Position numbers and translations under genes: made by a program
Part shown: piece by piece, positions 1-5,499 of the stretch
Numbering within the stretch: the first letter of the stretch is position 1
Layout of the letters: each line of letters starts with the position of its first letter
The notes under the pieces: model-generated
Database searches by the model: none
What the model was told of the DNA's origin: nothing
The model's input: only the letters and a program-made list of their open reading frames with translations
From: Candidatus Sphingobacterium stercoripullorum
GTDB lineage: Bacteria; Bacteroidota; Bacteroidia; Sphingobacteriales; Sphingobacteriaceae
Length of the DNA stretch: 8,029 nt
Reading direction: 5' to 3'
Assembly (NCBI GenBank): GCA_019114715.1
Contig: DXEZ01000292.1
Coordinates: 1-8,029, forward strand

Positions 1-498
1 CCAGTAACGTGTAGGTTTAGGGTGGTTGTGAACCGCTACTTTCACTTGATGTGTACTGGCTAGCTCAGCGATCAATGAAAGGAATTTTGGATCGGGCTCC
101 ACGTTGATCACCCCCACGTTCATTTCATTAGCAAAGCTAAAAAGATCCTTCCAGCCTTCTTCATCGGACGCCCCCACAACACCAAATGCTACTAAATCAA
201 TTCCGTAAGCTTTCAAAAGTTCTTTTACCTTTTGCTTTCCCTCGGTGCTTAACTGCGCCGACATCTCTTCGGGGAAATTTTCCGCGATGGGCTGTCCAAA
301 ATAAGCCTCCACACTTTTCAGTCCCGACTCTTTGGCCTTACTGAGTGCCTCTTCAAAAGTAAATAGCCGGAAAGTATAGGTCTGAGCGGATAGCGTCCAG
401 CCTAAATTACGCTCTGGATAATTTTGTGCAAAAACTACGGAGATAGGTGCTAAAAGAAATACTACACTCCAAAGTAGCAACTTGTTGATTGTTTTCAT
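1..498 (-). CDS. Exported sugar phosphate isomerase/epimerase-like protein (xylose isomerase-like TIM barrel), C-terminus beyond window
   Basis: The frame is open from an ATG at 498-496 to the left edge, giving 166 residues without a stop. Residues 1-25 form a signal peptide: a Lys-containing start, a hydrophobic run (LLLWSVVFLLAPISVVFA) and a probable cleavage before Gln-Asn, so the protein should be periplasmic or outer-membrane associated. The mature part begins GWTLSAQTYTFRLFTFEEAL, then KAKESGLKSVEAYFGQPI, the first two strands of an AP endonuclease 2/xylose isomerase-like barrel. Near the edge the stretch VAVHNHPKPTRYW contains the His-x-His-Pro pattern typical of the Bacteroidota branch, with likely metal or substrate ligands. 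The remaining part of the barrel, perhaps 120-150 residues, lies outside the window. Family members act on sugars or sugar derivatives. Because this one is exported, a free sugar or glycoside is more likely than a phosphorylated substrate; that is inference. It is divergent from pckA. Confidence 0.8.
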   Translation of the reverse strand, partial: MKTINKLLLWSVVFLLAPISVVFAQNYPERNLGWTLSAQTYTFRLFTFEEALSKAKESGLKSVEAYFGQPIAENFPEEMSAQLSTEGKQKVKELLKAYGIDLVAFGVVGASDEEGWKDLFSFANEMNVGVINVEPDPKFLSLIAELASTHQVKVAVHNHPKPTRYW

Positions 499-545
499 AA
501 TGTATACGTTTATTACATCTAATTATACTTAATTCATCACTTTCT

Positions 546-553
546 CAAACTTA
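546..553 (-). promoter_or_regulatory. Candidate -7 promoter box for the minus-strand isomerase gene
   Basis: On the minus strand the bases read TAAGTTTG, an exact match to the Bacteroidota -7 consensus TAnnTTTG, about 48 bases upstream of the isomerase ATG. No well-spaced TTG-type -33 element accompanies it, so the call rests on the box alone in A/T-rich DNA and could be chance. Confidence 0.35.
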
Positions 554-612
554 ATTAAAAAATATGCAATACTTTCTCATAAAATAAAAATTACTCATTC
601 CCAAACCCCCAT

Positions 613-631
613 TTGACTAAAAAAACGTCAA
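613..631. promoter_or_regulatory. Inverted repeat TTGAC-N9-GTCAA in the divergent spacer, possible operator
   Basis: The arms TTGAC (613-617) and GTCAA (627-631) are perfect inverted copies separated by a nine-base A-rich spacer. The site lies between the isomerase gene and pckA, about 100 bases upstream of the best pckA -7 box. A dimeric regulator could bind here, but five-base arms are short and the region is A/T-rich. The rest of the 272-base spacer shows no gene and no other clear structure. Confidence 0.25.
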
Positions 632-731
632 TACACCATCTTTTTTATTATCAATTTAATATTTATAATTTTGTTATTTTGTTAAAAAAATAATAAAACC
701 TATTAATTACTATTAATAAATATAAATTTCA

Positions 732-739
732 TAATTTTG
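732..739 (+). promoter_or_regulatory. Candidate -7 promoter box for pckA
   Basis: TAATTTTG matches the Bacteroidota -7 consensus TAnnTTTG exactly and lies 31 bases before the pckA ATG, predicting a short leader of about 25 bases. A second identical match occurs at 666-673. No clear TTG element stands 17-23 bases upstream of the 732 box. No Shine-Dalgarno sequence precedes the ATG; the leader is A-rich, as is usual in this phylum. Confidence 0.5.
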
Positions 740-770
740 CCTCAAACATTATTATCAAAACTAACAAACG

Positions 771-2375
771 ATGATTCAAAACGTCTTGAAAACGGAAGAA
801 ATGATTCAACAGATAATTAATCAAGCAAAAAAGGTTCACCTTAATCTTCCACCCGACAAGCTTAGCCACCAAACTGTAGCTAACAACCAAGGGAAAGAGA
901 ACGATTTGGGAGCTCTGTGTGTAGACACAGGGAAATTTACGGGGCGATCCCCAAAAGATCGCTTTATAGTCAAAGACAACTACACGCAAGACCATGTAGA
1001 CTGGGGAGATATCAACAAAGGAATCACCCCTGAATCCTACCAAAAAATCCTTTCCAAAATGATCAACCATTTGAAAGATAAGGAAATTTGGTATAGAACG
1101 GCTTCTGCAGGTGCAGATGAAGATTACCAGGTAGGTATCCATGTCATCAATGAAACGCCATGGGCGAATTTATTTGCTAACAACTTATTTTTAAGGTCCT
1201 ACAATAAAAGCAATGCGGCTAAAGACTGGACCATATTACACGCACCTAGTTTTTTCGCTGACCCAGAAACCGATGGTACCCGAAGTGAAAACTTCACCAT
1301 CCTCAACTTAAGCGAGCGCATAATTTTAATAGGTGGTAGCGCCTATACTGGGGAGATAAAAAAGGGAATATTCAGCATACTGAACTTCCTACTACCCATT
1401 GAGCATAATGTTTTATCCATGCACTGCTCAGCCAATGAAGGTAAAGACAAAGATGTCGCTTTATTCTTCGGGCTTAGTGGCACAGGTAAAACAACCTTAA
1501 GTACCGAAAACAACCGTAAGCTAATTGGCGACGATGAGCACGGATGGTCCGATAAAGGCATTTTCAACTTTGAGGGCGGCTGTTATGCTAAATGTATAGA
1601 CTTAAGCCCAGAAAAGGAACCGGAAATCTATGGTGCCATTAAACCAGGTGCACTTCTGGAGAATATCGTGTTTTTCCCCAATAGCAATAAAGTAGACTTC
1701 TCTAATGGGACAAAAACTGAAAACACGAGAGTTGCCTACCCGATTGAACATATTGAAAATAGGAAAACCTCTTCTACAGGCGGGTTGCCTAAAAATATAT
1801 TTTTCCTAACCTGCGATGCCTTTGGTGTTTTGCCGCCCATATCGCGCCTAACGCCGCAGCAAGCCATGTACTATTTCATCAGTGGCTATACCGCAAAGGT
1901 AGCTGGCACAGAAATAGGTATCATTGAGCCTCAAAGCACATTTTCTGCATGTTTCGGAAAAGCTTTCTTGCCTTTACATCCTACTAAGTACGCTAATATG
2001 CTGGGTGACCGGTTAAACCAAGGCAATATCAATGTATGGCTAGTCAATACCGGCTGGATTGCGGGACCATACGGAACAGGTGAAAGGATTTCTTTGAAGT
2101 ACACCAGGAGCTTGATTCATGAAGCCCTCTCAGGTGAGCTCGATAAAAAGGAGTTTAAGACACTCCCAATTTTCAACTTGCAATACCCAAGTACTTCCTC
2201 CCATGTACCTGCAGAGATTTTAAACCCATCTGCATCTTGGGAGAATCAAGACGATTATACCGCACAAGCAGAGAGGCTTGCCTTACAGTTTGTTGAAAAC
2301 TTCAAACAATACAAGGACCATGCTGAGGAGCAAATCATCCAAGCAGGTCCAAATTTATCCAAACTGTCTATTTAG
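771..2375 (+). CDS. pckA: Phosphoenolpyruvate carboxykinase (ATP)
   Basis: This 534-residue protein is full length for bacterial ATP-dependent PEP carboxykinase (usually 530-540). It converts oxaloacetate and ATP to phosphoenolpyruvate, CO2 and ADP in the cytoplasm, the entry step of gluconeogenesis, and can run in reverse as an anaplerotic step in fermenting cells. Visible signatures are the oxaloacetate-binding stretch FTGRSPKDRFIV (residues 56-67, Arg59), the kinase-1a P-loop GLSGTGKTTLS (234-244, Lys240 and Thr241), the kinase-2 metal site IGDDEHGW (252-259, Asp254 and Asp255), and EGGCYAKCIDLS just after it. The C-terminal half keeps NTGWIAGPYGTGERISLKYT. No key residue is missing. The ATG at 771 is preferred because it gives the normal N-terminus; Met11 is an internal alternative. 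It appears to be transcribed alone, with its own promoter box and a hairpin just past the stop. Starvation or carbon-source control is likely from family knowledge, but no specific site is proven. Confidence 0.98.
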   Translation: MIQNVLKTEEMIQQIINQAKKVHLNLPPDKLSHQTVANNQGKENDLGALCVDTGKFTGRSPKDRFIVKDNYTQDHVDWGDINKGITPESYQKILSKMINHLKDKEIWYRTASAGADEDYQVGIHVINETPWANLFANNLFLRSYNKSNAAKDWTILHAPSFFADPETDGTRSENFTILNLSERIILIGGSAYTGEIKKGIFSILNFLLPIEHNVLSMHCSANEGKDKDVALFFGLSGTGKTTLSTENNRKLIGDDEHGWSDKGIFNFEGGCYAKCIDLSPEKEPEIYGAIKPGALLENIVFFPNSNKVDFSNGTKTENTRVAYPIEHIENRKTSSTGGLPKNIFFLTCDAFGVLPPISRLTPQQAMYYFISGYTAKVAGTEIGIIEPQSTFSACFGKAFLPLHPTKYANMLGDRLNQGNINVWLVNTGWIAGPYGTGERISLKYTRSLIHEALSGELDKKEFKTLPIFNLQYPSTSSHVPAEILNPSASWENQDDYTAQAERLALQFVENFKQYKDHAEEQIIQAGPNLSKLSI

Positions 2376-2583
2376 TCCGTTAATTTCAATTTTCATAAGA
2401 GTAGGAAAGCAGGGACCCAGTCCCTGTTTATCCGCTCTAACTGCCTCGCCTAATAAGGCTGTTACGCTTACACACTTCACACCGAGTCTTCTTCCTTGAA
2501 ATTCTTTCCAAAAACACGTCCGTCGCACGGATTTTAAAAATGTACTTATAAAGACGGATACTTCAGTATAGCAATCGTTTGCC
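2376..2583. repeat. Non-coding, hairpin-rich spacer segment, possible dispersed repeat element
   Basis: No credible gene lies here. The segment is richer in G and C than its surroundings and carries three small hairpins in a row: the ten-pair stem at 2407-2429, GCCT-AATA-AGGC at 2448-2459, and TCCGT-CGC-ACGGA at 2519-2531 (with ACGGAT repeated at 2554-2559). The minus strand has an open frame across most of it (2585-2355, 76 codons), but it runs into the end of pckA and lacks a recognisable domain. The combination of changed composition and closely spaced stems suggests a structured mobile or dispersed repeat of the host genome. Only one copy is in the window, so repetition itself is not seen. 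Confidence 0.3.
2407..2429 (+). terminator. Strong hairpin 32 bases past pckA, possible terminator or part of a repeat
   Basis: CAGGGAC and GTCCCTG (2410-2416 and 2420-2426) are perfect complements around a CCA triloop, and the stem extends to ten pairs with AAG/TTT flanks including one G-T pair. Only three T residues follow before TTTATCC, so the U-tract is weak. It may end the pckA transcript. It may also belong to the candidate repeat that fills the next 150 bases. Confidence 0.45.
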
Positions 2584-2621
2584 AAAAGTTATGCAAAAAA
2601 AGAAAAGTTATGCAAAAAAAA
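2584..2621 (+). repeat. Perfect tandem duplication of a 19-bp unit
   Basis: AAAAGTTATGCAAAAAAAG occurs twice without a mismatch, at 2584-2602 and 2603-2621, directly abutting. Each unit ends in a seven-A tract. A perfect, unspaced duplication with A-tracts is typical of slippage and may vary in copy number between strains. It lies about 270 bases upstream of the lipoprotein transpeptidase gene. Confidence 0.9.
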
Positions 2622-2637
2622 GGTGGGCTTTTCGGTC

Positions 2638-2670
2638 TTTGAAAAACATAAGAAAATATTGTTATATTCA
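2638..2670 (+). promoter_or_regulatory. Candidate weak promoter upstream of a hairpin
   Basis: TTTG at 2638-2641 and TATATTCA at 2663-2670 are separated by 21 bases, fitting the Bacteroidota -33/-7 layout with two mismatches to TAnnTTTG in the second box. It points toward the hairpin at 2701-2741. It could start a short non-coding transcript or a long leader for the gene at 2892. The support is weak. Confidence 0.25.
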
Positions 2671-2700
2671 CTCACGGTATGGCTTTGTGTACTGTACAAT

Positions 2701-2741
2701 AAAAGGAGATTTTTTGAGCAGCAAATGGACCTTCTCCTTTT
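2701..2741 (+). terminator. Nine-base-pair hairpin with T-rich tail, candidate terminator or small RNA 3' end
   Basis: AAAAGGAGA (2701-2709) pairs perfectly with TCTCCTTTT (2733-2741) across a 23-base loop, and the right arm runs into TTTTT. The A-rich left and T-rich right arms are typical of an intrinsic terminator, although the loop is long. It is 325 bases past the pckA stop, so it would end either read-through from pckA or a short transcript starting near 2675. The following 150 bases to the next gene contain no other clear structure. Confidence 0.4.
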
Positions 2742-2789
2742 TAATTATCAAGGACGCTGTGCATAGACAAAACAATTTCTTTCTAATGC

Positions 2790-2819
2790 TTGAAAAATGG
2801 AAATAAATGCCTATTATCG
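2790..2819 (+). promoter_or_regulatory. Candidate promoter for the lipoprotein L,D-transpeptidase gene
   Basis: TTG at 2790-2792 is followed after 19 bases by TATTATCG at 2812-2819, which has the spacing of a Bacteroidota promoter but matches only four of the six fixed positions of TAnnTTTG. It would give a leader of about 65 bases before the ATG at 2892. Confidence 0.25.
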
Positions 2820-2891
2820 CTATGATTTTATTTAAAACTTTATAGTAAAGGAAATATCCACTGTACATTCACCAATTTTATTACATTTTTA

Positions 2892-3950
2892 ATGAAAAGA
2901 CTGCACTTTCTTAGTCCTTTTGTAAGCGGACTGACTTTAATTTCATTATTTTTCACAGCTTGTAATCCAAACGTTACTAACAATGCTGACTCCCAAGCGC
3001 AGCAAAAGCAAGATTCTATTGAGCTAGCTAAAAAGGAGGAGCAAAAAGCAATAGAAGAGGAGAAAAAAAGACCTAGAAAAGCAGAAGACATACAAATCGA
3101 GAAAAAATTCCAGTTCGAGGAGTATACCCTTGAAGATACTTACGAATACCAGGATACAACGCGTGAATTCCAGTGGGATAAAATAAAAGAGAGAATTGCC
3201 TACATAGAGAACTTCCAAAGGGAACCAAAAAAATACGCTGTCATACAAAACTATAGAAATATGAACAGGGAATCGCCAGTGGTTAAAAACTTCGTTAGAA
3301 ATGAGTACGGCCTAGTTTCAGATACCTTAGGAGTGGAAAGGTACCAATCGGCACCCCTGTATGTAAAAGGGGAGACAGACGAGCCGACTATCTACGCAAG
3401 AGACGGATCACTCGTAGAGTTACTGAGTAGCGACACAATAGATATGGTTACCATAAAAGGGATTTCCTTTGAAGGAGAATGGGATATTCCAAAAAGATAC
3501 GTCAAAGCCCTTAGTGATAGCACAACATTCCATCAAATTGTAGTAGTGGATGTAAACAACCAAAACATTGCTACCCTGGAAAGAGATAGCTACACCAAGT
3601 GGAACGTACTGAGCATGAATCCTTCTACTACGGGTAAGTACAACCCTCCATACGGGCACGATACGCCGGTAGGCTTGTTCGTTATACAAGAGCAAAAACC
3701 AAAAATGTTCTACTATAAAGATGGAACTAAAGACATAGGAGGATTTGCGCCATGGGCTAGCAGGTTCACCAATGGTGCCTATTTACATGGGGTTCCTGTC
3801 AACAAACCTAGAAACTCGATCATCGAATGGAGCGCTTCACTGGGAACAACACCTAGATCTCATATGTGCGTGAGAAATGCCTCCTCCCATGCAAAATTTA
3901 TTTACGACTGGGTCAAAGTGCAGCAGAGCCTAGTGGTGGTAATCGACTAA
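2892..3950 (+). CDS. L,D-transpeptidase (YkuD-type) lipoprotein
   Basis: The 352-residue protein begins with a lipoprotein signal: a basic start, a hydrophobic core and FFTAC, making Cys24 the likely lipidated residue. Residues 37-72 are rich in Lys, Glu and Gln and probably form a helical or coiled-coil spacer. A region of unassigned fold covers about 75-225. The C-terminal YkuD domain (about 230-352) shows the catalytic pair of motifs: LHGVPV with His299, and SHMCVRN (323-329) with the nucleophile Cys326. YkuD enzymes form 3-3 cross-links between meso-diaminopimelate residues of peptidoglycan, or attach proteins to the wall, in the periplasm. The usual motif is SHGCVR; here Met replaces Gly, while Ser, His, Cys, Val and Arg are kept, so activity is likely. 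A second transpeptidase gene follows after 74 bases. The ATG start fits the signal peptide. The family call is firm; which cross-link or partner it serves is not known. Confidence 0.88.
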   Translation: MKRLHFLSPFVSGLTLISLFFTACNPNVTNNADSQAQQKQDSIELAKKEEQKAIEEEKKRPRKAEDIQIEKKFQFEEYTLEDTYEYQDTTREFQWDKIKERIAYIENFQREPKKYAVIQNYRNMNRESPVVKNFVRNEYGLVSDTLGVERYQSAPLYVKGETDEPTIYARDGSLVELLSSDTIDMVTIKGISFEGEWDIPKRYVKALSDSTTFHQIVVVDVNNQNIATLERDSYTKWNVLSMNPSTTGKYNPPYGHDTPVGLFVIQEQKPKMFYYKDGTKDIGGFAPWASRFTNGAYLHGVPVNKPRNSIIEWSASLGTTPRSHMCVRNASSHAKFIYDWVKVQQSLVVVID

Positions 3951-3990
3951 CATTAACAGTATTTTAACACTAGCAAAAACTTTTTATACT

Positions 3991-3998
3991 TAAATTTG
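3991..3998 (+). promoter_or_regulatory. Candidate -7 promoter box for the second transpeptidase gene
   Basis: TAAATTTG matches TAnnTTTG exactly and lies 26 bases before the ATG at 4025, predicting a leader of about 20 bases. No good TTG element sits upstream. No terminator separates the two transpeptidase genes, so co-transcription from the upstream gene is also possible. Confidence 0.45.
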
Positions 3999-4024
3999 CA
4001 TCTGATTACTAGTAAATTGTGAGT

Positions 4025-4801
4025 ATGACACGTGTTATTGGATTGTTTTTTATCATCTTATTTTCCTCATCAATTCCAGTTGAAAAAACAATAGGAAACA
4101 AAGATAAAGTATTATTAACATCAGTTTTTGACAAATTAACTTCAGACCCAATCGCTTCACTCTATGAAGAATTAGGTCTCCAGGAAAAACTAAATTTCGA
4201 CATTTTCGAGAAGGCTTTACTGGGATATGAGCAGTTATCTGCTCCCAATAAAGATATCTTTTCTATCATTGATTTTACAAAACCCTCATCTGAAAAAAGG
4301 CTCTTTGTTATTGACATCAAAAACAAAAAGGTTTTATACCATAGCCTGGTTTCCCACGGTAGAAATAGCGGAGATTTGTACGCCAAATCTTTCTCTAACA
4401 AGCATGGATCTTATCAAAGCTCTGTAGGTTTCTATGAAACTTCAAACACCTACTTCGGAGGAAATGGCTTCTCTTTAAGGCTAGAAGGCTTGGAGCGAAA
4501 CATCAACGATCAAGCAAGAGCAAGGGCGATTGTTATCCACGGTGCTGACTACTGCAGCGAGGATTTCATCAAGCGCACCGGGAGGCTTGGAAGAAGCTAC
4601 GGATGCCCTGCATTACCCAGAGAACTCAATAAGCCCATTATAAATACCATTAAGCAAGGGAGCTTACTATTCATCTATGCAGATGAGCCTACTTATTTTG
4701 CTAACAGTGAAATATTGAAAAAAGGAACTAAAAGGAAGCTGCTTGCTGAGCTACCTACCCCGCAGCAAGAAAACACCGCCCAAGCAGGTGTTATGCAGTA
4801 A
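4025..4801 (+). CDS. Murein L,D-transpeptidase catalytic domain protein (YkuD_2 family)
   Basis: This 258-residue protein starts with a hydrophobic stretch (MTRVIGLFFIILFSSSIPV) that should be a signal peptide, placing it in the periplasm. The body matches the YkuD_2 branch of L,D-transpeptidases common in Bacteroidota: FVIDIKNKKVLYHSLVSHGR early in the domain, then GFYETSNTYFGGNGFSLRL, then VIHGADYC with the conserved His172, and GRSYGCPALP with the nucleophile Cys194. The last 35 residues, past FIYADEP, are a polar tail. A GTG at 4019 in the same frame could add two residues, but the ATG at 4025 is preferred because the phylum strongly favours ATG. Two stops in a row (TAA TAG) and a good terminator close the gene. 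It lies next to a YkuD-type lipoprotein with a different motif, so the two are probably complementary wall-modifying enzymes rather than recent duplicates. The exact reaction (cross-linking, anchoring or carboxypeptidase-like cleavage) cannot be told from sequence. Confidence 0.88.
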   Translation: MTRVIGLFFIILFSSSIPVEKTIGNKDKVLLTSVFDKLTSDPIASLYEELGLQEKLNFDIFEKALLGYEQLSAPNKDIFSIIDFTKPSSEKRLFVIDIKNKKVLYHSLVSHGRNSGDLYAKSFSNKHGSYQSSVGFYETSNTYFGGNGFSLRLEGLERNINDQARARAIVIHGADYCSEDFIKRTGRLGRSYGCPALPRELNKPIINTIKQGSLLFIYADEPTYFANSEILKKGTKRKLLAELPTPQQENTAQAGVMQ

Positions 4802-4829
4802 TAGTTCCTAAAAATATTCTTATGGAGTG

Positions 4830-4860
4830 AGCCACAGATAACAAATGTGGCTTTCTTTTT
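4830..4860 (+). terminator. Intrinsic terminator after the L,D-transpeptidase pair
   Basis: AGCCACA (4830-4836) and TGTGGCT (4846-4852) form a perfect seven-pair stem with a nine-base loop, followed by TTCTTTTT. It is 28 bases past the stop of the second transpeptidase and separates that unit from the small lipoprotein gene. Confidence 0.85.
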
Positions 4861-4998
4861 GCTTAATATTAAACCATTCACCCAATAATAACGTCTTAGT
4901 TAATAGTTGCCAGGCGAATTAGCTTGCGCCTACTAGGAAATATTATACGCGAATTTATAAATTTATAACAACAGACTATTTTACTAAACCCCGTAGAC

Positions 4999-5421
4999 AT
5001 GAAAAAAACATTACTATTATTCTCTACCTTGGCCTTGATGGTGGTATTCTTCAGCGGATGCACCAAAGAGTACATCACCAATAACGACGGCACCAAGATT
5101 TACACCGTTATTCGGTATGTAAAAGCCAATGACTGGCAAAAGAATGACGATCTGCAATGGCAAGTGAGCATGAACGTGCCGGATTTAGAAGAGTACTTTA
5201 TCACCGATGGTTTTGTTCAAACAGCTATCAGCTTTGATAATGAGCTCCACTACTCTACCCTATCTTCAGTTATTAATGGGGTGAACTACTCCGTAGAGTA
5301 CACAGACAATACGGTAACCATTTATGCCGAGGACCCCATCATGACCGATGGCTGGGGCTTTGATCCAACAGAAATGGTAGTTAAAATAACACTAGGGGAA
5401 GCTATTTATTTAGACAACTAG
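4999..5421 (+). CDS. Small lipoprotein of unknown function
   Basis: The 140-residue product opens with a lipoprotein signal peptide ending in FFSGC, so Cys21 should be lipidated and the protein held in the inner or outer membrane facing the periplasm or surface. The mature part has the pattern YVKANDW...LQWQVSMNVPDLEEYFITDGFVQTAIS, then YSVEYTDNTVTIYAEDP and a final VVKITL. I recognise this as the layout of a family of short Bacteroidota lipoproteins (DW, then VP, then a GxV strand and a final beta strand) without known function; that recognition is from memory. It is probably a single all-beta domain. It has its own spacer after the upstream terminator and ends before a terminator shared with the opposing operon, so it is likely transcribed alone. 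No enzyme motif is visible. Confidence 0.8.
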   Translation: MKKTLLLFSTLALMVVFFSGCTKEYITNNDGTKIYTVIRYVKANDWQKNDDLQWQVSMNVPDLEEYFITDGFVQTAISFDNELHYSTLSSVINGVNYSVEYTDNTVTIYAEDPIMTDGWGFDPTEMVVKITLGEAIYLDN

Positions 5422-5469
5422 CCCTTAGCTAACAATGGCGTTATAGATAAGCGCCCAGAAGTTTTAAAC

Positions 5470-5499
5470 AGCTGCTCGAGAAATCAAGCAGCTTTTTTT
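5470..5499 (+). terminator. Intrinsic terminator between converging genes
   Basis: AGCTGCT (5470-5476) pairs with AGCAGCT (5487-5493) around a ten-base loop, and seven T residues (5493-5499) follow, making a strong terminator for the plus-strand lipoprotein. The last T residues overlap the stop codon of the minus-strand symporter (5500-5498). Read on the minus strand the same stem is followed only by GTTTAAAAC, so it may also end the symporter transcript, but less well. Confidence 0.8.

Noticed and set aside
729..1142. Minus-strand open frame of 137 codons opposite the start of pckA
   Set aside because: It lies antisense to strongly conserved pckA codons and reads as a low-complexity hydrophobic product typical of a shadow frame.
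2355..2585. Minus-strand open frame of 76 codons in the spacer after pckA
   Set aside because: It has no recognisable domain, overlaps the 3' end of pckA and spans three RNA-like hairpins. It is more likely a by-product of a structured or repeated segment. Codon-level conservation in relatives would change this view.
2579..2806. Plus-strand open frame of 75 codons containing the 19-bp duplication
   Set aside because: Its N-terminal residues are just the translation of the tandem repeat and A-tracts, and it runs through the hairpin with the T tail. No domain or signal is visible.
3420..3695. Minus-strand open frame of 91 codons opposite the first transpeptidase
   Set aside because: It is antisense to an intact coding region with clear motifs and has no domain of its own.
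4019..4024. GTG start two codons upstream for the YkuD_2 protein
   Set aside because: The ATG at 4025 gives a complete signal peptide and ATG is strongly preferred in this phylum. The difference is only two residues.
4912..4931. Small inverted repeat AGGCG-N10-CGCCT upstream of the small lipoprotein
   Set aside because: Five-base arms with a ten-base loop and no T-tract or promoter overlap are weak; chance is the simplest explanation.
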